From: an uncultured Saprospiraceae bacterium
GTDB taxonomy: Bacteria > Bacteroidota > Bacteroidia > Chitinophagales > Saprospiraceae
Assembly (NCBI GenBank): GCA_937951615.1
Contig: CALFBH010000079.1
Coordinates: forward strand, 37,628 to 101,627
Direction of reading: 5' to 3'
DNA length: 64,000 nt
The notes under the pieces are model-generated. The model did not search any database. It worked only from the letters and a program-made list of their open reading frames with translations, and was not told where the DNA came from. Every line of letters starts with the position of its first letter. Positions within the stretch are counted from its first letter, which is position 1. Positions 46,801 through 55,360 of this stretch are shown piece after piece. The position numbers were made by a program, and so were the translations under genes.

Positions 46801-47668
46801 CAATGCCACAAATCACGGCTAAAATATTGTCGGCATCTCTTTCGGCATCAGCCAGTCTTTTGATGACCACCATGCCTGCGCCTTCTGAGGAGACCAGCCC
46901 GCCAGAGTCCTTGTCCAATGGCACAAACTTGGACTTTTCATCTGCATAAGCATGAAAAATCGAGAAGCCTATATGGATGAACAACTGGTCGGAAGCACAG
47001 ACTGCGCCAGCCAGCATCATATCTGATTTGCCAGTGCTCAATTCATCGCAAGCCAACTTGATGGCATATAAAGAAGTCGCACAAGCTGCGTCCAGCGAGT
47101 AATGCGTTGTACCCAGCCCCAATGCCTCATGCACAATTTTAGAAGGCGCGACATCCAAAGCCTGATGATTTGGAAAGTCGTGATTTGTTGAAGGAATATT
47201 TATCGTATCATCTTCTAATAAATCACTCAGAACTTGCTGTGTCGTTTGCGCATAAATTTCCGACATCATTTTGTGAGACTGTCCAGTTGGGAAGGACAGA
47301 TTACCTAAAATGACGCCACATTTTTTCAGCGCTTTTTTATTATTTAAATAGCCACTTTCGTGTAATGCTTCTTTTGCCACATAAAGTGACCATTGGTATA
47401 ATTTGTCTAAATATTTTAGTTTTTCAGCAGGTGTTTGGAAGCCTTTTGGATCAAATTTGAAATTGCGGATATAGCCGCCTCGGGTGGAATAACACTTGTC
47501 TACTGTTCCCTTGTCTGGGTGGAAAAAGAGCGCAGGATCCGCGCCAAAATCTTCTTCATTGGCGAGACTCAGCAGGTCTTTTCCTGCCATCAGATTGTCC
47601 CAAAATTCCTCGGAAGTCGAAGAGCCGGGAAATAATCCTGATATGCCTATGATTGCAAATTTACTCAT
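40853..47668 (-). CDS. pfaC: PUFA synthase subunit KS-CLF-AT-DH-DH (PfaC type with inserted PfaB-like AT)
   Basis: A 2271-residue multidomain protein. Residues 1-445: ketosynthase with C196 (DAACATS), H332 and H369. Residues about 460-890: chain-length-factor-like ketosynthase with glutamate E666 where the catalytic cysteine would be, as expected for CLF. Residues about 985-1330: acyltransferase with S1090 in GYSMGE. Residues about 1480-2271: two FabA-like double-hotdog dehydratases with catalytic H1763 (CHFRDDEVLAGS) and H2166 (CHFYTDPVMPGS). In most marine gammaproteobacteria PfaC is KS-CLF-DH-DH and the AT is the separate PfaB, so this is a fusion with the AT placed between CLF and DH. It extends and dehydrates chains in the cytoplasm with its operon partners. 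Confidence 0.93.
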   Translation of the reverse strand: MSKFAIIGISGLFPGSSTSEEFWDNLMAGKDLLSLANEEDFGADPALFFHPDKGTVDKCYSTRGGYIRNFKFDPKGFQTPAEKLKYLDKLYQWSLYVAKEALHESGYLNNKKALKKCGVILGNLSFPTGQSHKMMSEIYAQTTQQVLSDLLEDDTINIPSTNHDFPNHQALDVAPSKIVHEALGLGTTHYSLDAACATSLYAIKLACDELSTGKSDMMLAGAVCASDQLFIHIGFSIFHAYADEKSKFVPLDKDSGGLVSSEGAGMVVIKRLADAERDADNILAVICGIGLSNDGRGKFLLSPNPEGQKLAFERAYQQNGISPTDTSYLECHATGTPLGDVTELNSIADFFKQHHSKPLLGSVKSNMGHLLTAAAMSGLHKVVLSMKEAVIPPNINLQKGLNADNNWIGEQEMITQATKWEDAVKQAAINSFGFGGTNAHMVVQNYVKNQAASVVHKKVELAPMGIIGMDAHFGNCSNLDDFYLTIYDKKQHFRELPKERWKGLDQNKKLLKSFGFENGVAPRGAYIEDFEIDLLRYKIQPAEAATLEPQQALILKVADQAIIDAGLKEGQNVAVLIAMESEPTIHHYLARWDLTWQLDALRGNSDEADQDALKNDLLELSKNAIYHREGKQTPSQHTSFVGNIMASRIAALWDFSGPAFTVSAGEHSAFKALEIAQNLLSAGEVDAVVVGAVDFSGGLEQVLFKNKKQPVNSKQKPSFGFNKNEEGYLIGEGAGAVVLKRSTDIQEDDKPYAIIDKIGAHLDLEEVALHELTDGRIPYELPNNKCSSYPALGSIEANIGHTAAASGMASLIKTALCLHHKFIPGIPNWEAPKTVLLDAACYFPNESRPWILNEKQNSRKAVVQGLEGIQVKLSEPVEQAKASRKNSFLQKNIPSLFVLKGANEAALHQKLEELKIALTSKKPLREIAADFYSASKHSQGNLILVLVGKTKKDLNREIRFFKTKLADSISSNSPIKTPKGSYFAPNPLGKKGKLALMYPGSATAYAGLGKDLFQLFPQLLEDFRDIEKDFEKFMAVDYLYPKKKSRQEADPDIYENAITMMSAGVFFSKMWTHILTHYFGLQPDIAAGYSMGECSSMFYANQVWNAEHAQVFRHSPIFKNRFTGNLDLLAEHWNISSAATKDKWVGLVLLASSVEVEKLVAAHSNVYLTFINTNNEVVISGDRTICYQIAAQLNCQTIEIPFQNIIHHEFCRAEWQGLIEMHNFELNQQPDLEFFSSLSQNTLDYNNQSIAQNSAEVCCQTVDFPKTVKTLYEKGVKLFVEVGAGATCTTWINSILEHQEFHAVSADQKGKSDGRTLVELLAQLTSHGLDIDLSILFPEKESSPQKRSFYKKIRPGGKRIYDTILTTENRQKYAALRNPKHLTAELAFEISTTSSASIFANSTNKNTDLAVLELKKPALLPTKKDSTKMNYTDTKSPKNLMDKKPVRPPSHQEHLAENGLPISNFATGEHLVGKNVLFTQEDLREFAYGSIAKVFGEKYSIIDSYRRRTMLPMEPYLLVSRVTGLKGERGKFEPSTMQTEYDIPHDAWFTTDRQIPWAVSVESGQCDLLLISYLGIDFQAKGDLVYRLLDCTLTFVDDLPFEGQTLRYDISINSFVRNGDNLLFFFSYRCYVHDRLVLKMDGGCAGYFKDDELETGSGVVYKKSEIEARQHAVKRHFVPLLNTEKTSFSKEDLKHLIHGAPEKCFDDISYFANGRNPSLCLPPEKILMLDRIVSVDLKGGAYGLGYIVAEKDLSTEDWFFPCHFRDDEVLAGSLQAEGGGNLLRFFMLMLGLQRLTKDARYQPIFDLPQKVRCRKQVVPGKDTKLIYKLEIKEIGLTPNPYVIGDLEIISNDIITVHFENLGLQLREKDNPRYLEVAKANNTPSQRTDVLLDEKAIEEFALGDMSKAFGKDFDIYEGRTSSRQPNTDLQVISRILSIDGTRGDFSKPSTCIAEYDVPEKVWYYEQNSTQTLPYSILMEIALQPCGLMGAYLGSTLQFPDKDLYFRNLDGDGEMFDLPAETDFRGKTIRNKATLKSSVALGGTVIQNYTFECSVDGHVFYAGKSSFGFFPGEALASQVGLDNGKDIPSWYEAQNLQPKDYMQIKLDSLYGKMKLYKAPAGKPHYRLAEDQLNLIDNLRIVKNGGEHGKGYVHATRFMQPYDWFFTCHFYTDPVMPGSLGVEAMLQALQVFALQQDLGKNFVSPKFVQLPNHQTKWKYRGQIFRHVEKMHLEIHIKSIEKRGDVLAIIGDAFLWNEGMRIYQVTDLALGIEEA

Positions 47669-47720
47669 GTTTGTTTTGTAACTGTTTGTCCATAGTCCAA
47701 TTTATGTTCAGGTGCTTAGT

Positions 47721-47874
47721 GGTCGATGGTCCATAGTCGATAGTCCATAGCTGTCTTCTCAGTAATCTTCCCATTTTATTAAATTTCACACGCATTTTGC
47801 AAAGCAAAATGAACATTGAAATGACCTGAATACTTGGATGCAGCTATCGACCATGGACTATCGACTATCGACCA
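47721..47874 (-). repeat. Leader repeat element, family B, before the PfaC-like gene
   Basis: On the gene strand: left arm TGGTCGATAGTCGATAGTCC (47844-47874), centre with the perfect mini-hairpin CATTTTGC/GCAAAATG and TTT loop (47793-47811), and inverted right arm CTATGGACTATCGACTATGG (47721-47750). The ATG follows 52 bases later. The centre TTCATTTTGCTTTGCAAAAT is shared exactly with the coxL leader. Confidence 0.92.
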
Positions 47875-47909
47875 ATTGGGCTAAATAGTTATTTTGTTTT
47901 CCTATTTCA

Positions 47910-50462
47910 TCACCACTCCAAATCCTTAGAAAAGGTCAGCGTCGCGCCATTCGTCACCATATAAACATTGCCTTCCTCGTCAAAAACCTGACAATTGGCG
48001 ACTGCATTGAAGCCATCATCTTTTTTAATTTGAATACTGGAAAAAAGCCGTTTGCCGAAAGGCACTTTTTTATAAATCAGCACTTCTTCTGATTGTACAG
48101 GCAATCCCTTTGCGCCATCTTTAAACAACTGTGTCCAGATAACTAAGCCCTGGAAAATGATGTCGCTATAATACGTATTGACTGAAAATGCTGGAAATTG
48201 CCCCTGATCTTCGAGCGGAACAATGGGGGCATTGCATTGAATCAAGATTCCTTTTTCGGAAGCTTCCACTAATTTTTCAATGCCCTGAAAATGTGGGCCA
48301 TGAAATAAAGTACCGTCTTTATATAAGCTTGCTCCGTCTTTATTCACTTGCTCACCAAGTGGCTGATGCTGATATTTTGGCATAGGCGGCACTTCGTTTT
48401 TGTGGACTAAAGTCACCTTCGCGCCGTAATGAAAAGTCGGTAATTTCTTTCCTTCCACCTGACTGGACACGAGTCCATCGAATACAATTTCTTTTTCAGA
48501 CTTAGCTGTTTCGGTCAATTGAACTAGGAAGTTTTCAGGCAGACTTTCATCAAAAACCAAACCTTTGAACAGTTTCGATTTTTCGATTTTATGGATGTTA
48601 AAATCGGGATATAAACGCTGACAGCTTTGTGAAATCCAACTGATTCCATTGACGACCGGCAGGACGGGTTTGCCCTGAATGACGTGATGATTCAGGAAAT
48701 TATTGGCTGCCAGTGTTACCTTACGGCGAATGTTGTGCTTTTGGAGTATGCCGATATGACTAACTCCGGCTGGCAATGTGCCGCCAATGATGCACTGGGG
48801 CTGATTGAAATAATCTTGATTCAATTCATTGACCAATAAGGCTGCGCCGCCTTCGCTGTCCACCAATTCTACCCCATAAGCTTCAAATTGTGCTTTGAGT
48901 TCGCCACTGACCATGCCGCTGTCCCATGCACCCCAGTTGATGGCAGAGACATGGGTGTTCGGATGATTTGTTTTGAAAAGCTGTGCTGCACTGCTCAGAA
49001 TTTCATTGGCAATGGCATAGTCTGACTGACCAATATTTCCATAAAAACCAGCTACAGAAGAAAACAGAATCAAGTGATCCAAATGATGAATATCCACCGA
49101 CTGAAAAAGAGACAGTAAGCCGTCCAATTTAACAGAAAGTACATTTTCAAAATCAGCTTCCGACTTGTCTTGAATATATTTGTCAGCCAATCGACCTGCG
49201 CCATGAATGACACCTGTGATGTTGCCAAATTTGGCGACAGCCACCTTCAACTCTGCTGCAAAACTTTGTGGCTGAGTGACGTCACCTTTGATATACTCGA
49301 CTTGCGCACCATGATTTTTTATGGCAGTAATGCTTGCTTCTATCTCTTTTTTGGCGACAATATTTTTGAAGATTCGTTTGACTTCTGACAGACTTGGTTT
49401 TTTGCTTTGTGCTTTGAGGTCATTCATAATCAGGCGTTTCAAGTCGCCTTCATGATCTGTGCTTTTCGCAAAATCGGGTATCTGATAACTAAAGTCTGAA
49501 CGACCCAGCAAAATGAATTTGCATTGAAAAGATTTCGCCATTTCAATGACACATTTGGCGGTAACGCCTTTGGCACCACCACTAACTAGAAAAACCGAGT
49601 CTTTGGAAACCTTGGTTTGAATCTGCTGATGATTGCTGAGTTCATTTTTTTCGACGAAAGTCGTCTGCCGCCCTGCTTCCGAAAAAGCGACCTCTGTATG
49701 ATTGAGATTGGCATCGTGAAATTCTGCAATGACCTGATTGGCGATTACTTCTTTCGATAGTTCAGGCTGAATATCTACTGCCCGACAAAAAACAGGCGAC
49801 CATTCGAGATTCAGGCATTTGACCAAACCTTTAATTCCGCCTCCAATCACAGAAACGTTGCCTCTTTTGCCCATGCCGAGTTTGCCGTCCATTCGGGTAA
49901 CTGTGAGGAAGCCTGCCCGTTGTGTTTCGCCTAAATCATTGAGGGGTTGTTTGAGGTGTTTTGCTAAAAAGAAAACTGTTTTCAGAACGGCTCTTTCTGC
50001 TTTGAAATGCTGTACGAAATTGCCGTTTTGAAACTCGAAATGCGGATGTAGGTGGATGAAACTTCCTATTTCTCCATGTGTCTTTCTTACTTTCTCCACT
50101 GCTTCGGCAATTGCTGCATCTGTTGTTGCTTCAAGATTTACTGCATTTACTTTAATGGGATTCGGTATGTTCGGTAAATTCAGAACAGCAACTTTCTGTT
50201 CGTTTGCAGTCAATTTTAAAAAGACTTTTTGTGTCAATTCTGACCCATCATTTGTAAGTAAAATACAATGTGACAAGGGAATTTTGAAGCCATAAAAATC
50301 CGGTTCAGGCAAATAAGATAATCCGATTTCACTCCGAGTGACACCATGAAAATCTCCAGTGCGTATGCTGCTTAATTGCTGGACAGGATTAGATTGTTCA
50401 GTTTTAATCTCCTGCATTTGAGCTATACCGTTCGCTATAATAGGCGAAGGGGACAGCTCCAT
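47910..50462 (-). CDS. PUFA synthase ketoreductase-dehydratase subunit (C-terminal half of a PfaA)
   Basis: An 850-residue protein. Residues about 50-270: a degenerate short-chain-reductase-like structural subdomain. Residues about 285-520: active ketoreductase with nucleotide loop SGGAKGV (294-300), K445, S469, Y482 and N486 (SSVAGFYGNIGQSDYAIAN). Residues about 580-845: a polyketide-type hotdog dehydratase with H593 (HHVIQGKPVLP) and LFHGPHFQGIEKL. It reduces the 3-keto intermediates made by the ketosynthases. In well studied systems this KR sits at the C-terminus of PfaA behind the ACPs; here it is a separate gene starting 32 bases after the pfaA-like stop. Calling it half of a split PfaA is inference from domain order. 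Confidence 0.9.
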   Translation of the reverse strand: MELSPSPIIANGIAQMQEIKTEQSNPVQQLSSIRTGDFHGVTRSEIGLSYLPEPDFYGFKIPLSHCILLTNDGSELTQKVFLKLTANEQKVAVLNLPNIPNPIKVNAVNLEATTDAAIAEAVEKVRKTHGEIGSFIHLHPHFEFQNGNFVQHFKAERAVLKTVFFLAKHLKQPLNDLGETQRAGFLTVTRMDGKLGMGKRGNVSVIGGGIKGLVKCLNLEWSPVFCRAVDIQPELSKEVIANQVIAEFHDANLNHTEVAFSEAGRQTTFVEKNELSNHQQIQTKVSKDSVFLVSGGAKGVTAKCVIEMAKSFQCKFILLGRSDFSYQIPDFAKSTDHEGDLKRLIMNDLKAQSKKPSLSEVKRIFKNIVAKKEIEASITAIKNHGAQVEYIKGDVTQPQSFAAELKVAVAKFGNITGVIHGAGRLADKYIQDKSEADFENVLSVKLDGLLSLFQSVDIHHLDHLILFSSVAGFYGNIGQSDYAIANEILSSAAQLFKTNHPNTHVSAINWGAWDSGMVSGELKAQFEAYGVELVDSEGGAALLVNELNQDYFNQPQCIIGGTLPAGVSHIGILQKHNIRRKVTLAANNFLNHHVIQGKPVLPVVNGISWISQSCQRLYPDFNIHKIEKSKLFKGLVFDESLPENFLVQLTETAKSEKEIVFDGLVSSQVEGKKLPTFHYGAKVTLVHKNEVPPMPKYQHQPLGEQVNKDGASLYKDGTLFHGPHFQGIEKLVEASEKGILIQCNAPIVPLEDQGQFPAFSVNTYYSDIIFQGLVIWTQLFKDGAKGLPVQSEEVLIYKKVPFGKRLFSSIQIKKDDGFNAVANCQVFDEEGNVYMVTNGATLTFSKDLEW

Positions 50463-50494
50463 TGGCGTAACAATCTTATGCTCAATTGCTACGC

Positions 50495-53400
50495 TTAGCC
50501 CTTTTTTGAACTGACGTAAGTTACAATTTCACCTAAGGTTCTCAACTCTGTCAATTCATTTGGATTGATGCCTGACATCTCTGGATACTGGCTGGTCAAT
50601 GCGCCGAATATTTCAACTCTTTTGATAGAATCAATGCCTAAGTCAGCTTCCATATCCATGCTCAATTCCAGCATTTCGGGTGGGTAACCTGTTTTTTCAG
50701 AAACCACTTCCATCAATGCTTTTTCCATACTGGCAGTTGCAGTCCCATTGCTTGTCGCGGCTGTAGCAGCTGCGGGAGTTGTAGCAACTTGTGGAGTAGA
50801 AGGAGCAATTGAAGTCGCAGCCGTTCCGCCTGCCTGCGCAGAAACATAGCTGACAATTTCACCCAATGTTCTCAACTCTGTCAGGTCGTTTGGATTGATG
50901 CCCGACATCTCTGGATACTGGCCGGTCAATGCGCCGAATATTTCAACTCTTTTAATAGAATCAATGCCGAGGTCAGCTTCCATATCCATCGTCAATTCCA
51001 GCATTTCGGGTGGATAACCTGTTTTCTCAGAAACCACTTCCAACAGGACGCCTGATATTTTGGAGGCATCCATAGCACCGCCGGTACTTGGTGGAGCAGT
51101 TGGAATTACCGTACTGGTTTGAGCTTGAACAACAGGCGGAGCGACGGCTACTGCGGCATGTCCATTGCTGTATCCATTGCCATTATGATGACCATTTCCA
51201 CCATGTTGAATCGCTTGTTGAGCGAGCATTGGAGGAGTACTGGCAACTGCTGCCTGCACCTGATTTGAAGTTTCAAACTGCTGGGATAATAGCCCAATTA
51301 ATTGTTGGGACTGGCGATTTTGCTCCGTGATGAATCGCTCGAAGATTTCTAGGGACTTGTTTTGATTGACTTGAAATGATTCAAGTGTTTGCTGTAAAAG
51401 CTGCAATGCTTCCTTATTCATATCTTCAGTATTTTGTAGAGAATTATTTGTAACTGGTACTTCAATTATTTTTTCCACCTGAACGATTTTCTCGACAGGC
51501 ACTTCCACTATTTTTTCGATAATTTGTGGCTGACCACCTTTGATTTTGAAACCATCATTCAGGACATCCTGATAGGCTTTTTGAGTTTTTGGAGACACAT
51601 AATTATTGCCACTCAACTGTACCGTCATCTTGTTTTTCGGTGCAGGAAGAGCTTGTTTTGCTTTATAAGGATCAACATTTTTAAGCGGCAGACCAAGAAC
51701 CTGCATTTGCACCACTGCTTGTCTGAATTGCAAATCACTGTTCTTTTTCGCATTTGGATTCAGGGCAATGGCAATATGATCTTTCCCTTTTAAAATGCTT
51801 TTTACCAAATTGGTCAAAATGCCTTTTGGTCCAAATTCAACAAATACGCGGCCGCCTGCGGCATAGATGTTTTCGATTTGTTGTTTGAAAAAGACAGGAT
51901 TCAAAATTTGTCCTTTGAGTAAAGTTTTGACTTCATTCAAATTGGACGGATAGGCTTGCGCCGAGCTGTTGGCATAAACTGGAAAAGTAGGTTTATTGAA
52001 TTTCAGTGTATGCACAAAATTTGCAAATGGTTTCTGTGCATGCTGGACATATTCGGTATGAAATGCTGCGGAAACAGGCAATGGAATCACGGTCATGCCT
52101 TGCTGAGATAAGAGCTGTTGGGCATTTTGTATCGCTTCCGTTCCACCTGCAATGATGATCTGCTTGTCAGAATTGACATTGGCAATCTTGATTCCTGGAA
52201 TGTTTTGAATCGCTTGTTGCGTTTCCTCGAAAGAGGCTTTTACCGCAGCCATTGTGCCGGGGTCTTTTCCTTCTTGAACCTGCGCCATCGCATTTCCACG
52301 TGTTTTGGCTAAAGCCAAAAAAGTTTTATCATCATAAACACCTGCTGCCCAAAGTGCGGTCAATTCGCCAAAACTATGACCAGCTGCAAAAGCAGGATTG
52401 AAGCCTGCACGATTCAAAAGTTTATACAATCCCATGCTCATCGCACCTATGGCGGGCTGTGCATGTTGGGTTTTGGTGAGTTCGATTTGCTGGGCGTCTT
52501 TTTCTTCTTTTGAAAAAACAGGAATGGGGAAAATAGTTTTAGTCAGGTCTTCCGTTTTCGCGAAAGCGTCAAAAACTTCTGGGAAAGCATTGGCCAATTC
52601 TGTTCCCATGCCCACGTATTGTGCGCCTTGTCCTGAGAAAAGCGCGACCACATTTTGAGTATAGGCATTGCCGCTGGCGCGGAAATAAATGCCTTTCGGA
52701 TGATCCCAGCCAATTTGATTATTGACTAATTGCTGTGATGCGATCTGGAAATACTCAATGGCTTCTTCTTTGCTGGTCACCACAAATCCTAGTCTTGGTG
52801 AAGCAGGATTCAGTTGTATGTTTTTTGAGTTTTGAAGGAGTTTGGCAAATTCCAAATCTCCGTTTTCGTCACTCAGTATATTGGGAATGATGGCGCATAA
52901 TTTGACCAGTTCATTCAGTGTATTTTCTTGTAGTAAAACTGTTTTATAAGGTTCGTGGATGCGATAGTCACCTGATTTTTCGCTCTTATATTCCTCCATC
53001 GCGATGTGGACATTGATTCCACCAAAACCAAATGCGCTCAAACTTGCCCGGCGTGGATAGTTGTCTTTGAACCAGGGGCGGGTTTGGGTATTCAAATAAA
53101 TTGGGGTGTTTTTGATGTCGAATTTTGGATTTGGGGCAGTGACATTTAGGGTGGGTGGCAATACTTTATGGTGGAGTGCCAATGCTGCGCGAATCATGCC
53201 TGCCGCGCCTGCCGCTGCTTTCGTGTGTCCGATTTGCGATTTTACAGAACCTAGCGCGATATGCTGTTTTCGCTCATTGTCTTTTCCGAAAACCATTCCC
53301 ATCGAGGTAAACTCAGTTGGGTCGCCTGCGCCTGTGCCTGTGCCGTGGGCTTCAATCAAACCAACCGTCGAAGGCGGATAAGCTGCGTCTTCGTAGGTGC

Positions 53401-54394
53401 GTCCCATGGCCAGTGCCTGTCCGCTTGGGCGCGGCGCGTACACAGATTTGAAACGCCCATCAGATGAACTTCCGATTCCTTTTATTACCGAATAAATTTT
53501 ATCGCCATCTCTTTCAGCGTCAGCCAGTCTTTTCAAGACCAACATACCGATACCTTCACCAATCAACATGCCGTCGCCGGTCTCACTAAATGGGCTGATT
53601 TTTCCTGACCTGGAGAAAGCTGGTGTCTTGGAGAAAGACATATACATGAAGATCGAATTGTCGGTATCTACACCGCCCGTCAGCATCATGTCGCAGCGTC
53701 CTTCAACCAATTCGCTCAATGCCATTTTTACAGCAGACAAAGAGGCGGCACAAGCTGCATCGACTACGGAGTTGATGCCGCCCAAATCGAAGCGGTTGGT
53801 GATTCTGCCTGAAATCACATTGCCCAACATGCCTGGAAACGAATTCTCATTCCAGCCGATATACGCCTTGCTCATCTTTTCTATGATTCTCGGAATGTCT
53901 TCTTCTGCAATGCCGCTGGCGCGCAATGCTTTTTTCCAGACAGGATATTGAAGTCGGGCAACAAGTGGGGTGATTAATTTCTGTCCACCGCCAACGCCGA
54001 GAATGACGCCCGTTTTTTCTTTTAATTCTTTTGTGAATTTCGGCGAATCTTTTCCATAACCTGCGTCTTCAAAGGCATCTCTCGCTGCGACCAAAGACAA
54101 TAACTGGCTGACATCCGTCACTTCAAGAATATTTGGCGGCAAACCAAATTCGAGGGGATTGAAATCTATATTGGGTAAGAAACCGCCGACTTTGCAATAG
54201 GTCTTGTCAGGCGAAAATGGATCTGCATCATAATAATCATCCAATTCCCAGCGGCTTTTGGGTACGTCTATAATGCTGTCTCGTGCCTCCACAATATTAT
54301 TCCAATATTCTTCTATATTTTTCGCATCAGCAAAAAAAGCAGATAAACCGACAACAGCGATTGGAGTTTTGCTCAATGAACTATTTATATTCAT
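50495..54394 (-). CDS. pfaA: PUFA synthase subunit KS-AT-ACP-ACP (PfaA N-terminal part)
   Basis: A 1299-residue protein. Residues 8-465: ketosynthase with C215 (DAACAAS), H350 and H390. Residues about 580-880: malonyl-type acyltransferase with S674 in GHSFGE. After a linker rich in KIVEVPVEKIV and glutamine come two tandem acyl carrier domains with phosphopantetheine serines S1146 and S1256 (LGIDSIK), which are nearly identical to each other. Marine PUFA synthases commonly have five or more tandem ACPs, so two is low. The protein ends right after the second ACP without the usual KR. It loads malonate and carries the growing chain. A separate phosphopantetheinyl transferase (PfaE) is needed and is not in the window. 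Confidence 0.94.
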   Translation of the reverse strand: MNINSSLSKTPIAVVGLSAFFADAKNIEEYWNNIVEARDSIIDVPKSRWELDDYYDADPFSPDKTYCKVGGFLPNIDFNPLEFGLPPNILEVTDVSQLLSLVAARDAFEDAGYGKDSPKFTKELKEKTGVILGVGGGQKLITPLVARLQYPVWKKALRASGIAEEDIPRIIEKMSKAYIGWNENSFPGMLGNVISGRITNRFDLGGINSVVDAACAASLSAVKMALSELVEGRCDMMLTGGVDTDNSIFMYMSFSKTPAFSRSGKISPFSETGDGMLIGEGIGMLVLKRLADAERDGDKIYSVIKGIGSSSDGRFKSVYAPRPSGQALAMGRTYEDAAYPPSTVGLIEAHGTGTGAGDPTEFTSMGMVFGKDNERKQHIALGSVKSQIGHTKAAAGAAGMIRAALALHHKVLPPTLNVTAPNPKFDIKNTPIYLNTQTRPWFKDNYPRRASLSAFGFGGINVHIAMEEYKSEKSGDYRIHEPYKTVLLQENTLNELVKLCAIIPNILSDENGDLEFAKLLQNSKNIQLNPASPRLGFVVTSKEEAIEYFQIASQQLVNNQIGWDHPKGIYFRASGNAYTQNVVALFSGQGAQYVGMGTELANAFPEVFDAFAKTEDLTKTIFPIPVFSKEEKDAQQIELTKTQHAQPAIGAMSMGLYKLLNRAGFNPAFAAGHSFGELTALWAAGVYDDKTFLALAKTRGNAMAQVQEGKDPGTMAAVKASFEETQQAIQNIPGIKIANVNSDKQIIIAGGTEAIQNAQQLLSQQGMTVIPLPVSAAFHTEYVQHAQKPFANFVHTLKFNKPTFPVYANSSAQAYPSNLNEVKTLLKGQILNPVFFKQQIENIYAAGGRVFVEFGPKGILTNLVKSILKGKDHIAIALNPNAKKNSDLQFRQAVVQMQVLGLPLKNVDPYKAKQALPAPKNKMTVQLSGNNYVSPKTQKAYQDVLNDGFKIKGGQPQIIEKIVEVPVEKIVQVEKIIEVPVTNNSLQNTEDMNKEALQLLQQTLESFQVNQNKSLEIFERFITEQNRQSQQLIGLLSQQFETSNQVQAAVASTPPMLAQQAIQHGGNGHHNGNGYSNGHAAVAVAPPVVQAQTSTVIPTAPPSTGGAMDASKISGVLLEVVSEKTGYPPEMLELTMDMEADLGIDSIKRVEIFGALTGQYPEMSGINPNDLTELRTLGEIVSYVSAQAGGTAATSIAPSTPQVATTPAAATAATSNGTATASMEKALMEVVSEKTGYPPEMLELSMDMEADLGIDSIKRVEIFGALTSQYPEMSGINPNELTELRTLGEIVTYVSSKKG

Positions 54395-54404
54395 GCTTAA
54401 TTTT

Positions 54405-55016
54405 TTAAATCGAGACCTTGAAAAGTTCTTCTTGTTTTTTTAATAGTTTCAAGCCTTTAGGGGTGCAAAGTCCTTTTAGGTAAGGGACGACCGTAAAAAA
54501 GGTCAATCGTTCTTTTGAGAATTTATCTACAGGGAATTTTTGATTGTCTTTGAATAGCCGGAGCAGGTGAAGCACCGTTGTTCCGACCACCTCTATATCC
54601 AGGTCATCAACAAAAAGCCCATCTTCGATTCCCCAGTTGGCGAGATAAAGCATTTCTTCGCGGGCATAGCTGCCAGCCTGCTCAATAACAGGCTCTAGTT
54701 TCGGATGAAAGCGATAGATGTCTGCGTAAAAATTGGAGTTGATTGTATGATACCGCTCTAATATTTTTTGATGGAGAAAAGCCATGGCAGCAATGGCATT
54801 CGGGGCATTATGCATAAGTGCCTCGTTTTCGCTTTTGACCTTTTGGTGATACACCGTAATGCAGGCCGTCAGCAACTCATCTTTGTCTTTAAAGAACTTA
54901 TAGATGGTTCGTTTTGACGTGTGTAGTTCAGATACAATGCGATCAATTGTCACGACTTTTACACCATATTTGGTGAACAACTCGTAGGCTTTTTCGATGA
55001 TTTTTTCTTGTGTCAT
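54405..55016 (-). CDS. TetR family transcriptional regulator
   Basis: A 203-residue TetR/AcrR protein. The N-terminal DNA-binding helix-turn-helix is IIEKAYELFTKYGVKVVTIDRIVSELHTSKRTIYKFFKDKDEL (given in part: VVTIDRIVSELHTSKRTIY). The C-terminal ligand-binding part is helical without recognisable motif. It is the first gene of the pfa operon, only 10 bases before pfaA, so it probably regulates its own operon in response to a lipid signal (inference). An ATG 27 codons upstream (55097) exists, but its extension lacks family similarity and would overlap the likely promoter, so 55016 is preferred. Confidence 0.9.
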   Translation of the reverse strand: MTQEKIIEKAYELFTKYGVKVVTIDRIVSELHTSKRTIYKFFKDKDELLTACITVYHQKVKSENEALMHNAPNAIAAMAFLHQKILERYHTINSNFYADIYRFHPKLEPVIEQAGSYAREEMLYLANWGIEDGLFVDDLDIEVVGTTVLHLLRLFKDNQKFPVDKFSKERLTFFTVVPYLKGLCTPKGLKLLKKQEELFKVSI

Positions 55017-55045
55017 TGTTTGAAAGTAATGGTGGTAATATTTTT

Positions 55046-55101
55046 GTTTCGCTAGTACCGCGCAAAGAAACGGATAATTTTTGTCTTTTTGTGTCAAAAA
55101 A
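55046..55101 (-). promoter_or_regulatory. Candidate promoter/operator of the tetR-pfa operon
   Basis: On the minus strand a TTTTTTG at 55095-55101 is followed 27 bases later by CTTTG (55063-55067) as rough -33 and -7 elements. Overlapping it, GTTTC and GAAAC (55046-55071) form a weak inverted repeat that could be a TetR operator. The spacing is not ideal. Confidence 0.3.
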
Positions 55102-55360
55102 CTATTTTTTATATATCTTAGCAGTGGCGCAAGGGTATTTTAGTGGAAAATGCTGTTGTTTAAGTCATACGGAGCAGTATAAATAGATTGCTTATTCATA
55201 ACGCAAAAAAACTTTTCCCTATAGCAAAATCACCGCACAACTTAGGTTCAACTGACATCCTTAGGCCATCTTTAAGATGGTAGAAGGCGGCGGGTTTAGT
55301 GAAGGATGGAGTAGGAATGCCTTTTTGTTGTCACGAACTAAAAAAACAAAACTTAATAAT

